Source: Mesorhizobium amorphae (lineage in GTDB: Bacteria > Pseudomonadota > Alphaproteobacteria > Rhizobiales > Rhizobiaceae). From it: 64,000 bases of DNA. The notes under the pieces were generated by a model. The model was not told where the DNA came from. It searched no databases and worked only from the letters and a program-made list of their open reading frames with translations. The DNA lies in the NCBI RefSeq assembly GCF_014843845.1, contig NZ_JHQS01000051.1, positions 372,001-436,000 of the forward strand, in the 5' to 3' direction. A program made the position numbers and the translations under genes. Below are positions 15,761 to 24,216 of the stretch, piece after piece (the stretch's first letter is position 1; each line of letters begins with the position of its first letter).

Positions 15761-16564
15761 TCAGGCCAGCCAGTCGGCGAGCTTCGCCCTGCGGACATCC
15801 TTCAACAGCGTGATGAAACCGTCGGCCTGATGCTCGGCGGTCAGCCGGCCTTTCTCGGCCGTGGCGATGCTGGCGTCGCCGACCACGCCGTTCGGGTTGA
15901 GATCGCTGGCGATCCAGGCGAAGGCGTGCGTGCCGGTGTGGCGCAGTAGCCCGAATTCCTTTTCCGCCCGGCCGACATTGGAAGCGAAGTTGGCGGCCTT
16001 GCCCATGTCGACGAGCTCCGGGCGGAAGTGCAGCATCAGCGAGGTCTCGACATCGCCGCCATGAATGCCGTGGCGGTCCTCCAGTTCGGTGTACATGCCG
16101 GACGGGCGGCCAAAGCGCTGCCAGCTGGTCTTCACCGCCAGCATCCTGTCGCGCACGCGCAGTTCGCGCGTGATGATGCCCATGATCTCCTCATTGCCGC
16201 CATGCGAGTTGACGACGATCAGTTTTCGCACGCCGGCGCGGGAGACCGACAGGCCAAGCTCGGTCCAGGCATCGACCAGGGTCGTCGCCGGCAAAGTGAG
16301 TGTGCCGGGCGCATGCAAATGCTCGTTCGACTTGCCCACCGCTTGCACCGGCAGGATGCGGATGTCGAGATCGTCGGGCAGGCGGGCAATCACCGTTTCC
16401 AGCATGCCGTTCATGATAGAGGTGTCGGTCGAAACCGGCAGATGCGGACCGTGCTGCTCGATCGCCGCCACCGGCAGAACGGCGATCGTCGCTTCCGGGT
16501 CGATCGTGGCGTATTCGGTGGTCCGGTAGTCACCCCACCACACGCGTCTGTTTGCAACGGTCAT
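15761..16564 (-). CDS. creatininase-family amidohydrolase
   Basis: A 267-residue protein of the creatininase fold with metal-ligand motifs AIEQHGPHLPVSTDT (Glu and His), VVNSHGGNEEIMG and HGIHGGDVETSLML. The family includes creatinine amidohydrolase, formamide hydrolases acting on formylaminopyrimidines, and mycofactocin MftE; all cleave C-N bonds with two divalent metals. The ATG at 16564 has an AGAGG ribosome-binding site, whereas an upstream ATG at 16579 does not. It ends 6 nt from the convergent phosphatase gene. The RidA gene lies 52 nt upstream on the same strand, and a nucleobase-type catabolic cluster follows divergently. Confidence 0.85.
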   Translation of the reverse strand: MTVANRRVWWGDYRTTEYATIDPEATIAVLPVAAIEQHGPHLPVSTDTSIMNGMLETVIARLPDDLDIRILPVQAVGKSNEHLHAPGTLTLPATTLVDAWTELGLSVSRAGVRKLIVVNSHGGNEEIMGIITRELRVRDRMLAVKTSWQRFGRPSGMYTELEDRHGIHGGDVETSLMLHFRPELVDMGKAANFASNVGRAEKEFGLLRHTGTHAFAWIASDLNPNGVVGDASIATAEKGRLTAEHQADGFITLLKDVRRAKLADWLA

Positions 16565-16616
16565 GTTTGCCTCTTTCATGTGACCGAGACCTAGCGCGCC
16601 AGACAGCGCCTGTCGA

Positions 16617-17000
16617 TCATGCCGCCGCGATGACCTCGATCTCGACCTTGAATTCAGGACGGGCAAAACCAGAGACGATCATCAGCGTCGAGGCCGGCGC
16701 CGGGCTGGAAAACAGCCGATCGCGGACGTCCATGTAGGGTCTGAGAAATGCGCGGTCGGTGACGTAGGCGTTGATGCGCATGATATCCCCGAGTCCGAGC
16801 CCGGCTTCGCCCAGAATCGCCGCTATGTTCTGGAAGCAGAGTTCGGCCTGGGCACCGGCATCCTCCGGGATCTGGTCGTCGGCGGTGATCGCGACCTGGC
16901 CGGAACACAGCACCAGGCGTTTGCCTGCAGGCACTTCGACGCCATGGCTGTAGCGGGCGAAGGGCGGCTTGATCGACTTCGGCGTGAGAAATTTGAACAT
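16617..17000 (-). CDS. RidA/YjgF-family protein
   Basis: A 127-residue RidA-family protein. Conserved features: RYSHGVEVPAGKRLVLCSGQVA near the start, ACFQNIAAIL-like helix, and MRINAYVTD, plus a C-terminal FKVEIEVIAA strand. RidA proteins hydrolyse reactive enamine/imine intermediates; members such as RutC act in pyrimidine degradation. The ATG at 17000 has a GGAGAT ribosome-binding site. It is upstream of and probably cotranscribed with the creatininase-family gene. Together with the divergent ABC transporter and amidohydrolase it suggests degradation of an N-containing compound. Confidence 0.88.
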   Translation of the reverse strand: MFKFLTPKSIKPPFARYSHGVEVPAGKRLVLCSGQVAITADDQIPEDAGAQAELCFQNIAAILGEAGLGLGDIMRINAYVTDRAFLRPYMDVRDRLFSSPAPASTLMIVSGFARPEFKVEIEVIAAA

Positions 17001-17254
17001 GGCAATCTCCGGTTTTCGGCAGCCTAAGGCCGGATCGCACGCCGCTTCAAGATGCGGTGCATGTGATCGGGGCGATTGTGGACAGCCGTTCAAAAAATAG
17101 GCACGATGCCTCCCATACGGCATGACCCGTCATGGCTTGGCGCACGCCTGCTGCGCAAGCGGACGGCCCCCGGCGGTGGCATGTGTCTTGCTTCTTGAAT
17201 CAATGGTGTCGAGCCCGGCGCGCGGCGCGCCGGAGCAAACAGAGGGTGGTGTCG

Positions 17255-18259
17255 ATGTACGGAAAAGAGAAGATCACGGCGGGCGCAATCGTCCTGCTTG
17301 CCGCAAGCACGCTTGGGGCTGCGGCGAACGAGAAAGTCACCTTCGGCACCAATTGGCTCGCCGAGCCCGAGCATGGTGGCTACTACCAGGCGGTGGCGGA
17401 CGGCACCTACGCCGCCTGCGGCCTCGACGTCACCATTTCGCAGGGCGGTCCGCAGGTTAGCGGACGGCCGTTGCTGCTCGCCGGCAAGCTCGATTTCTAT
17501 ATGGGCGGCAATCTGCTGTCGGCTTTCGATGCCGTGCAGCAGGGCATTCCGATGCGCGTCGTGGCCGCCGACTTCCAGAAGGACCCGCAGGTCATCATGT
17601 CCCAGCCTGGGCAGGGGCTGGACAAGTGGGAGGACCTGAAGAACGCCGAGCAGTACATCCTCGGCGACGAGGGCGCGCAGACCTTCTTCCAGTGGATGGT
17701 CACCGAGCTCGGCTTCGATGCCGCCAAGCGCGTGCCCTACACGTTCAATCCGGCGCCGTTCATCGCCAACAAGAAGTCGATCCAGCAGGGCTATGTCACG
17801 TCTGAACCATTCGCCGTGCAGAAGCAGGGCGGCTTCGTGCCGAACCAGTTCCTGCTTGCCGACTATGGCTGGGACACTTACGCCACCACGGTCGAGGTCA
17901 TGCAGGAGACGATCGACAAGCGGCCGGAGGTTGTCCAGTGCTTCGTCGATGGCTCGGCCAAGGGCTGGTACAACTATCTCTACGGCGACAACAAGGCCGC
18001 CAACGACATGATCAAGAAGGACAATCCGGACATGACGGATGAGCAGATCGCCTTCTCGATCGAGCAGCTGAAGAAATTCGGCGTGGTCGATTCCGGCGAC
18101 ACGGAAAAGCTCGGCATCGGGGCGATGACCGAAGCGCGCATCCAGAGTTTCTACGACAAGATGGTCAAGGCCAAGGTGGCGCAGCCCGGCATCGACATCA
18201 AGAAGGCCTATACGCTCGCCTTCATCAACAAAGGTGTCGGGCTGGACCTGAAGAAGTAA
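17255..18259 (+). CDS. NMT1/THI5-type ABC transporter substrate-binding protein
   Basis: A 334-residue periplasmic binding protein. It has a signal sequence (residues 1-23, IVLLAASTLGAAA before the mature NEKVTFGTNWLAEPEHGGYY) and the NMT1-like fold seen in binding proteins for thiamine-pyrimidine precursors, taurine and nitrate. FGTNWLAEPEHGGYYQAVADG resembles the ThiY branch, which binds formylaminopyrimidine; substrate identity is inference. The ATG at 17255 has an AGAGGGTGG ribosome-binding site. The ATPase gene begins 2 nt after its stop. Confidence 0.88.
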   Translation: MYGKEKITAGAIVLLAASTLGAAANEKVTFGTNWLAEPEHGGYYQAVADGTYAACGLDVTISQGGPQVSGRPLLLAGKLDFYMGGNLLSAFDAVQQGIPMRVVAADFQKDPQVIMSQPGQGLDKWEDLKNAEQYILGDEGAQTFFQWMVTELGFDAAKRVPYTFNPAPFIANKKSIQQGYVTSEPFAVQKQGGFVPNQFLLADYGWDTYATTVEVMQETIDKRPEVVQCFVDGSAKGWYNYLYGDNKAANDMIKKDNPDMTDEQIAFSIEQLKKFGVVDSGDTEKLGIGAMTEARIQSFYDKMVKAKVAQPGIDIKKAYTLAFINKGVGLDLKK

Positions 18260-18261
18260 TC

Positions 18262-19086
18262 GTGAAGCTGGAGACAGTGGCGCAGGCGCCTGCAATGGCA
18301 TCGGGTGAAGGCCCGATGCTTTTGGCGCTGCGCAATGTCGGCAAGGTCTTTTCCAACGGCGTGACGGCGCTGAGCGACGTCGATCTCACCATCCGGGAAG
18401 GCGATTTCCTCAGCCTTCTCGGTCCGTCGGGCTGTGGCAAGTCGACGGCGCTGAGGCTGATCGCCGGCCTGTCGACGCCGACCTCCGGCGTGCTCGACTG
18501 GCGCGGTTCGATCGACCGCTCGAATATCGGCTTCGTCTTCCAGGAGCCGACGCTGCTGCCCTGGGCTGACGTGTTCGACAATGTCTGGCTGCCGCTCAGG
18601 CTGAAGGGCGTGTCGCGGGCCAAGGCGGCGCCGGCGGTGATGGAGATGCTGGAACGCGTGCATCTGACCGGCTTCGAGAACGCCGTGCCGCGCGAGTTGT
18701 CCGGCGGCATGAAGATGCGCGTCTCGATTGCCCGCGCCATGGTGACCAAGCCGCGTATTCTGTTGATGGACGAGCCTTTTGCGGCCTTGGACGAGATCAC
18801 CCGCTTCAAGCTCAACAACGATCTTCTGGAACTCTGGCAGGACGAGCGCTTCACGGTCGTCTTCGTCACGCACAGCGTCTTCGAAAGCGTGTTCCTGTCG
18901 AACCGGGTGGTCGTCATGGCAGCGCGGCCGGGCCGCGTTCATGCCGAACTTGCCATCGATGCGCCCTATCCGCGCGACGAGGCGTTTCGCACCTCGCCCG
19001 ACTATGCAGCACTCTGCCGTGAGGCGTCCGACGTGCTGGTCGGCGCCATCAACTCAACCGCCGGACCGCATCATGACGGCCAGTGA
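18262..19086 (+). CDS. ABC transporter ATP-binding protein (nitrate/taurine/NMT1 type)
   Basis: A 274-residue ATPase. Walker A is GPSGCGKST (about residues 54-62), the Q-loop is FVFQEPTLLPWADVFDNVW, the signature is LSGGMKMRVSIARAM, Walker B is RILLMDEPFAALDE and the switch His is in FVTHSVFESVFL. This is the SsuB/TauB/ThiZ-like subgroup. The start is GTG at 18262, 2 nt after the binding-protein stop; an ATG at 18295 is an alternative. Its 3' end overlaps the permease start by 14 nt. Confidence 0.92.
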   Translation: MKLETVAQAPAMASGEGPMLLALRNVGKVFSNGVTALSDVDLTIREGDFLSLLGPSGCGKSTALRLIAGLSTPTSGVLDWRGSIDRSNIGFVFQEPTLLPWADVFDNVWLPLRLKGVSRAKAAPAVMEMLERVHLTGFENAVPRELSGGMKMRVSIARAMVTKPRILLMDEPFAALDEITRFKLNNDLLELWQDERFTVVFVTHSVFESVFLSNRVVVMAARPGRVHAELAIDAPYPRDEAFRTSPDYAALCREASDVLVGAINSTAGPHHDGQ

Positions 19087-19924
19087 AGAGACTGTGCTCA
19101 AGCTCGACCCCGAGGAGGCGCGCCGCGTGCGCCAGGAGCGGCTCGAGCGGATCGGCCGCTGGGTGCTGCCGCTGGCGATCATGATCCTGGCGATCTGGCT
19201 GTGGGACCGCGTCTGCGTCTGGAACGAGATCCCGAAATACATCCTGCCGCGCCCGGGCGTGGTGCTTCAGACGCTCTATGACGATGCCGGGCTGCTGTTC
19301 TCCTCGCTGCTGGTGACGCTCAGGATCACCTTCCTCAGCCTGCTTCTCGCCGTGATCGGCGGAGTCGGGCTGGCGGTGCTGTTCGCGCAATCGAAATGGG
19401 TGGAGATGTCGTTCTTCCCTTTCGCCATCGTGCTGCAGGTGACGCCGATCGTGGCGATCTTTCCGCTGATCAACATCTATGTCGACAATCAGACGGTGAA
19501 GCTTTTGCTCTGCGCCTGGATCGTCGCCTTCTTCCCGATCCTGTCCAACACCACGCTCGGCCTCAATTCAGTCGACCGCAATCTGCGCGACCTGTTCAAG
19601 CTCAACGGCGCGACCCGCTGGCAGCAGCTGCGCTACCTCAGGCTGCCGGCGGCGATGCCCTATTTTCTCGGCGGGCTGAAGATCGCCGGTGGCCTGTCGC
19701 TGATCGGCGCCGTGGTGGCCGAGTTCGTCGCCGGCGCGCAGGGACAGTCGTCCGGGCTGGCCTCGCGCATCATCGAGGCCGGCTACCGGCTCAACGCGCC
19801 GCGCCTGTTCGCGGCGCTGATCCTGATCTCGCTCGCCGGCATACTGATCTTCCTGGTGCTGTCGCTGGTGTCGCATCTCATTTTGCGGCGCTGGCATGAG
19901 AGCGCGCTGAAGCAGGAGCGATAG
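19073..19924 (+). CDS. ABC transporter permease (binding-protein-dependent)
   Basis: A 283-residue inner-membrane permease with about six helices. The EAA-type loop for ATPase contact is DLFKLNGATRWQQLRYLRLPAAMPYFLGGL. The N-terminal helix is at residues 30-50 (WVLPLAIMILAIWLW). The ATG at 19073 lies inside the ATPase gene, 14 nt before its end, giving translational coupling. It completes the importer. The downstream amidohydrolase follows a 154-bp inverted-repeat element. Confidence 0.9.
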   Translation: MTASEETVLKLDPEEARRVRQERLERIGRWVLPLAIMILAIWLWDRVCVWNEIPKYILPRPGVVLQTLYDDAGLLFSSLLVTLRITFLSLLLAVIGGVGLAVLFAQSKWVEMSFFPFAIVLQVTPIVAIFPLINIYVDNQTVKLLLCAWIVAFFPILSNTTLGLNSVDRNLRDLFKLNGATRWQQLRYLRLPAAMPYFLGGLKIAGGLSLIGAVVAEFVAGAQGQSSGLASRIIEAGYRLNAPRLFAALILISLAGILIFLVLSLVSHLILRRWHESALKQER

Positions 19925-19950
19925 GGTGGGTGAAATGTCGGCGCGAAACA

Positions 19951-20104
19951 CCCCCCTTTGTCCTGCCGGACATCTCCCCCTCAAGGGGGGAGATTGGATG
20001 TCATTTCGGATTTCGCCAACTACAGAAGTTGCAAGAAGTGCGCCACGGGTGAAGTTGCCAATCTCCCCCCTTGAGGGGGAGATGTCCGGCAGGACAGAGG
20101 GGGG
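19951..20104. repeat. 154-bp inverted-repeat (MITE-like) element, copy 1
   Basis: A left arm of ~46 bp (19951-19996, starting CCCCCC, then TCCTGCCGGACATCTCCCCC) is matched by a near-perfect inverted arm at 20058-20104 ending in GGGGGG. About 60 bp of unrelated sequence lies between. A second copy lies at 22831-22983 with the same size and arms. It codes for nothing obvious and lacks a transposase, so it is either a non-autonomous element or a structured intergenic repeat. Its last six Gs end 6 nt before the TTG start of the amidohydrolase. Confidence 0.85.
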
Positions 20105-20110
20105 CAAGAC

Positions 20111-21412
20111 TTGATACCCGACTCTGGTTCATATCGTCTCGCCAACGCTCGCGTTCATCAGTCACTGACGCCGGGCCTTGCTGCTGCTTTTGACAGCGAC
20201 GGCTTCGCGCTTGCCGACATCACCGTCGCTGACGGCAGGATATCCAGCATTGTCGCGCATGGCCGGTCGAAGGTGCCGGCGGACGCCACCGACCTTGGCG
20301 GCCGTATCGTGCTGCCGTGTTTCGTCGACTGCCATACCCATATCGACAAGGGCCATATCTGGCCGCGCAGACCCAATCCCGACGGCACCTTCATGGGCGC
20401 GCTCAACGCTACAGGGGCCGACCGCGCCGCGCGCTGGAGCGCCGAGGACGTCGCGCGGCGCATGGATTTCTCGCTGCGCTCGGCCTACGCGCACGGCACC
20501 AAGGCCTTACGCACGCATCTCGACAGCGTCGCGCCGCAGGAGGAGATCTCCTGGCCGGTGTTCGAGACGATGCGGGACAAATGGCGTGGGCGCATTGAGC
20601 TGCAAGCTGCCTGCCTGCTCGGCATCGAAGGCGTGCGCGAGACAAAATGGTTCGAGAAACTGGCGAAACGTGTCGCCGCCGCCAAGGGCGTGCTCGGCGT
20701 CGTCACCTATATGGTGCCGGACCTCGAGGAGCTTCTCGATAAGGTGTTTTCTGAGGCGATCAAGCATGGGCTCGACCTCGATTTCCATGCCGACGAGACC
20801 GACGATATCGCGGCGATCTCGCTGAAGAAGATCGCCGAAGCGGCGCTCTGGAACGGTTTCGAGGGCAACATCCTGGTCGGCCATTGCTGCTCGCTGGCGC
20901 GCCAGCCGGATCTCGACGTGCTTGACACGCTGGACAAGGTGGCGAAGGCGGGGCTCGCCGTGGTGTCGCTGCCGATGTGCAACCTCTATCTGCAGGATCG
21001 GCGCGGCGACAACACCACGCCGCGCTGGCGCGGCGTGACGCTGCTGCACGAGATGAAGGCGAGGGGCATTCCGGTGGCGGTCGCATCGGACAATACGCGC
21101 GATCCGTTCTATGCCTATGGCGATCTCGACATGCTGGAAGTCTACCGCATGGCGACCCGCACCCTGCATTTCGATCACCCAGTCGGCGACTGGCCGCAAA
21201 CCGTGGCGTCGACGCCGGCCAAGGTGATGCGGCTCGACGATTTTGGCACGCTTGCCGCCGGTGGTGCGGCGGACTTTGTCGTCTTCAAGGGCCGGAGCTG
21301 GACGGAATTGCTGTCGCGGCCGGAATCGGATCGCATCGTGGTGCGCGACGGCAAGACGATCGAACGCAAGCTGCCCGACTATGCCGAACTCGACGAACTG
21401 ATGGTGGGATGA
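20111..21412 (+). CDS. cytosine deaminase-like amidohydrolase
   Basis: A 433-residue metal-dependent amidohydrolase of the cytosine deaminase/CodA group: FVDCHTHIDKGHIWPR (HxH metal pair), LDFHADETDD, ILVGHCCSLA and VAVASDNTRDPFYAYGDLDM (terminal Asp). The family deaminates cytosine, isoguanine, creatinine or related heterocycles. No upstream ATG is available. The TTG at 20111 follows the G-run of the repeat element with 6-nt spacing, so the element seems to supply the ribosome-binding site. Its stop overlaps the downstream flavoprotein start by 4 nt. Location after an NMT1-type importer supports action on an imported ring compound. Confidence 0.85.
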   Translation: MIPDSGSYRLANARVHQSLTPGLAAAFDSDGFALADITVADGRISSIVAHGRSKVPADATDLGGRIVLPCFVDCHTHIDKGHIWPRRPNPDGTFMGALNATGADRAARWSAEDVARRMDFSLRSAYAHGTKALRTHLDSVAPQEEISWPVFETMRDKWRGRIELQAACLLGIEGVRETKWFEKLAKRVAAAKGVLGVVTYMVPDLEELLDKVFSEAIKHGLDLDFHADETDDIAAISLKKIAEAALWNGFEGNILVGHCCSLARQPDLDVLDTLDKVAKAGLAVVSLPMCNLYLQDRRGDNTTPRWRGVTLLHEMKARGIPVAVASDNTRDPFYAYGDLDMLEVYRMATRTLHFDHPVGDWPQTVASTPAKVMRLDDFGTLAAGGAADFVVFKGRSWTELLSRPESDRIVVRDGKTIERKLPDYAELDELMVG

Positions 21413-22809
21413 TGGACATTGCGGCGCTGAAGCGCGACCTCGACGGTCTGAAGGTCGACGACCATCCGGCAATCGTCCAGCAGAAGAGCCGTGACTTCTA
21501 CTGGTACAGCCCGGTGCTGAAACAACAGCTCGACCATGTCACCGGCGACCTGATCGTGACGCCGAAGAGCGAGGAAGAGGTCATCCGTGTGCTCGCCGCC
21601 TGCCACCGGCATGGCGTCCCGGTGACGCCGCGCGGCAGTGGCACCGGCAATTACGGACAGGCGATGCCGCTGTCGGGTGGCGTGGTGCTCAATCTCTCCG
21701 AGATGAATGCGGTCAAGGCGATCGCGCCGGGTCGCGTCGTCACCGGACCGGGAGCGGTGCTGGCCGACATCGACAAGGCGACGCGGGCGCATTCCGGCCA
21801 GGAGCTGCGCATGTCGCCGTCGACCTACAACACCGCCTCGATCGGCGGTTTCGTCGCCGGCGGTTCGGGCGGCGTCGGCTCGATCCGATGGGGCGGGTTG
21901 CGCGATCTCGGCAATGTCATCCGGCTCAGGACGGTGACGATGGAGGCCGAACCGCGCGTCATGGAACTCACCGGCGAGGACGTGCTGAAGGTCATGCACG
22001 CCTACGGCACCAACGGTATCATCACCGAGGTCGAGATGCCGCTGACGGCGAGCTATGACTGGATCGATGTCATCGTCGGTTTCGACGATTTCATGGACGC
22101 CGCCGGTTTCGGCAACGACCTCGCCATCCAGGACGGCATATTGGCGAAACTGATCACGCCGATCGCAGCGCCCATCCCTTACGACTATTTCAAGCGGCAC
22201 CAGAAATTCTTCCGGCGCGAGCAGAGCATCGTGGTGTGCATGATCGCGCCGCATGCAATGGACGCCTTTGACGCCTTCGTCAGGAGCAGCAAGGGCGAGA
22301 TCGTCTTCCGCGCCGACCAGGGGGTCGACCTCAAGGGACTGCCGCCGGCCTATGAGCTGACCTGGAACCACACGACGCTGCGCGCCATCCGGGTCGACCC
22401 AACGATCACCTATCTACAGGCACGCTATCCGTCGCCGGACCATCTCGCCCACGTCAAGGCGATGGTCGACCGCTTCGGCGACGAGGTGCCGGCGCATCTC
22501 GAGTTCATCCGCTTCGACGGCGCTATTGGCGCGGCCGGCCTGCCGCTGGTTCGCTTCACCACGGCGGAGCGGCTGGACGAGATCATCCGCATCCATGAGG
22601 ACAATGGCTGCTGGATCTTCAACCCGCACCGCTACACGCTGGAAGAGGGCGGCATGAAGCAGACCGACGAGGTGCAGCTTGCCTTCAAGCGCGAGACCGA
22701 CCCGCAAGGGCTGCTCAACCCCGGCAAGATGATCGCCTGGGAAAACCCTGATTACGACTACCGTTCGGGCAAGTCGTTCCTGTTCAAGGGGCTGCAAAGG
22801 GCGGGGTGA
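21409..22809 (+). CDS. FAD-linked oxidase (PCMH-type, GlcD/VAO-like)
   Basis: A 466-residue flavoprotein with a PCMH FAD-binding domain at residues 45-225 (VTPRGSGTGNYGQAMPLSGG and the later STYNTASIGGFVAGGSGGVGS), followed by an oxidase substrate domain, and QGLLNPGKMIAWENP near the C-terminus, as in GlcD-type dehydrogenases. The reaction is oxidation of an alcohol, hydroxy acid or amine with electrons passed on from FAD. The substrate is unknown, but coupling (ATGA overlap) to the cytosine deaminase-like enzyme points to a shared pathway. A second ATG at 21412 is an alternative start. Confidence 0.86.
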   Translation: MMDIAALKRDLDGLKVDDHPAIVQQKSRDFYWYSPVLKQQLDHVTGDLIVTPKSEEEVIRVLAACHRHGVPVTPRGSGTGNYGQAMPLSGGVVLNLSEMNAVKAIAPGRVVTGPGAVLADIDKATRAHSGQELRMSPSTYNTASIGGFVAGGSGGVGSIRWGGLRDLGNVIRLRTVTMEAEPRVMELTGEDVLKVMHAYGTNGIITEVEMPLTASYDWIDVIVGFDDFMDAAGFGNDLAIQDGILAKLITPIAAPIPYDYFKRHQKFFRREQSIVVCMIAPHAMDAFDAFVRSSKGEIVFRADQGVDLKGLPPAYELTWNHTTLRAIRVDPTITYLQARYPSPDHLAHVKAMVDRFGDEVPAHLEFIRFDGAIGAAGLPLVRFTTAERLDEIIRIHEDNGCWIFNPHRYTLEEGGMKQTDEVQLAFKRETDPQGLLNPGKMIAWENPDYDYRSGKSFLFKGLQRAG

Positions 22810-22830
22810 TGAGAGGTTTGCGCCCGTCCA

Positions 22831-22983
22831 CCCCCCTCTGGCCTGCCGGCCATCTCCCCCTCAAGGGGGGAGATTATTCGCTCCGCCGCTTTCGCCGATC
22901 TCCAATGTTGGAAGGACAGGCGCGGCGAAAACGCTGCCAATCTCCCCCCTTGTGGGGGAGATGCCCGGCAGGGCAGAGGGGGG
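22831..22983. repeat. 153-bp inverted-repeat (MITE-like) element, copy 2
   Basis: This has the same structure as the element at 19951-20104: left arm from 22831 (CCCCCC, then GCCTGCCGGCCATCTCCCCC), right arm ending with six Gs at 22978-22983, and a differing ~60-bp core. Arm differences (for example GGCC against GGAC) are partly compensated across the two arms, which favours maintained pairing. The two copies bracket the amidohydrolase/flavoprotein pair. Confidence 0.85.
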
Positions 22984-23014
22984 TGCCTCGCGCTGACCTG
23001 GGCAATGCTTTCCC

Positions 23015-23596
23015 ATGAAAGTCCTGGTCCTCTACGCGCATCCGGTCGAGACCAGCTTCAATGCCGGCCTGCACCGGACGATCGTGGAGCGGCTGACGGC
23101 GGCCGGCCATGCCGTAGACGACTGCGATCTCTATGCCGAGGATTTCGACCCGCGGCTGACACGGGCCGAGCGGCTCGGCTATCACGACCAACGCGGCGAG
23201 GGCGATGCGGCCGCCTTCTATGTCGAGCGCCTGGTGCGGGCCGAGGCGCTGGTGTTGTCCTATCCGGTCTGGAACTTCGGCTTTCCGGCGATGCTGAAAG
23301 GCTTTTTCGACCGCGTTTTCCTGCCCGGCGTGTCGTTCAGGCTGGTCGACGGCAAGGTGCAGCCGTCGCTGCACAACATAGGCAAGCTGGCCGCCGTCAC
23401 CACCTATGGCGGCAGCCGTTTCCGCGCCATGCTGATGGGCGATCCGCCGCGCAAGCTGGTCAACCGCATGCTGCGCGCGACGATCAAGCCCGGCGCTTCC
23501 GTCTCCTATCTCGCGCATTATTCGATGAACCTGTCGACCGACGAAACGCGCAAGGCATTCATGGCGAAGGTCGGCGCCAGCATGGACGCGTTCTGA
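23015..23596 (+). CDS. NAD(P)H-dependent flavodoxin-fold oxidoreductase, first of a pair
   Basis: A 193-residue flavodoxin-like protein of the NAD(P)H:quinone reductase (NQO1/MdaB) type: KVLVLYAHPVETSFNAGL at the N-terminus and ALVLSYPVWNFGFPAMLKGFFDRV as the FMN/FAD contact loop. It would reduce quinones or nitro or azo groups, or supply reduced flavin. The ATG at 23015 lies 32 bp after the second repeat element. Its stop overlaps the start of the next, paralogous gene by 1 nt (TGATG). Confidence 0.88.
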   Translation: MKVLVLYAHPVETSFNAGLHRTIVERLTAAGHAVDDCDLYAEDFDPRLTRAERLGYHDQRGEGDAAAFYVERLVRAEALVLSYPVWNFGFPAMLKGFFDRVFLPGVSFRLVDGKVQPSLHNIGKLAAVTTYGGSRFRAMLMGDPPRKLVNRMLRATIKPGASVSYLAHYSMNLSTDETRKAFMAKVGASMDAF

Positions 23597-24183
23597 TGCG
23601 CGTGCTGGTGGTCTATTGCCATCCGGTGCCCGAAAGCTTCTGCGCCTCGATCCGCGACTGTGCCGTCGAGGTGCTGAAGGCGAGGGGCTGGGAGGTGCGG
23701 CTGCTCGACCTCTATGCCGAGAATTTCAATCCGGTGATGGGCTGCGACGAGCGGCGCTTCTACAATGAGCGCGCACCGCAGGATCCGGCGCTCAAGCCGC
23801 ATTTCGATCATCTCGGGTGGGCGCAGGCGATCCTCTTCGTCTATCCGACCTGGTGGTATGGACTGCCTGCAATGCTCAAGGGCTGGCTCGACCGGGTGTG
23901 GGCGACCGACGTCGCCTTCAAGCTGCCGCCGGGCAAGGGGCGGATCAAGTCGCTGATGACGCATGTGACCAGGGTCGGCGTGATCACCACCTGCGGCGCG
24001 CCGACCTGGTGGAGCGTCGTCGTCGGCCAGCCGGGCCGCAAGACCATCCTGCGCGGCATGCGGGCGCTGTGCGCCACGCGCTGTCGGACCTTCTTCCTGG
24101 CGCACTACCGCATGGATTCCTCGACGCCGGCGACCAGGGCGGCGTTTCTGGGCAAGGTGCGGCGCAAGCTGGAGCGATTCTAG
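23596..24183 (+). CDS. NAD(P)H-dependent flavodoxin-fold oxidoreductase, second of a pair
   Basis: A 195-residue paralogue of the preceding gene: RVLVVYCHPVPESFCASI and AILFVYPTWWYGLPAMLKGWLDRVW. The two share fold and motifs but differ clearly in sequence, so they may be two subunits of a heterodimer or two isozymes. The ATG at 23596 overlaps the preceding stop. It ends the plus-strand cluster that starts with the ABC importer; the FAD oxidoreductase at 24217 is convergent. Confidence 0.88.
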   Translation: MRVLVVYCHPVPESFCASIRDCAVEVLKARGWEVRLLDLYAENFNPVMGCDERRFYNERAPQDPALKPHFDHLGWAQAILFVYPTWWYGLPAMLKGWLDRVWATDVAFKLPPGKGRIKSLMTHVTRVGVITTCGAPTWWSVVVGQPGRKTILRGMRALCATRCRTFFLAHYRMDSSTPATRAAFLGKVRRKLERF

Positions 24184-24216
24184 GCTGCTTGCCTTATCGG
24201 CTGCGGACTTCGAACG

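Noticed and set aside
19951..22983. Possible CRISPR or transposon with its own transposase
   Set aside because: The repeats are two inverted-arm elements 2.9 kb apart, not regularly spaced direct repeats, and the genes between them are metabolic.
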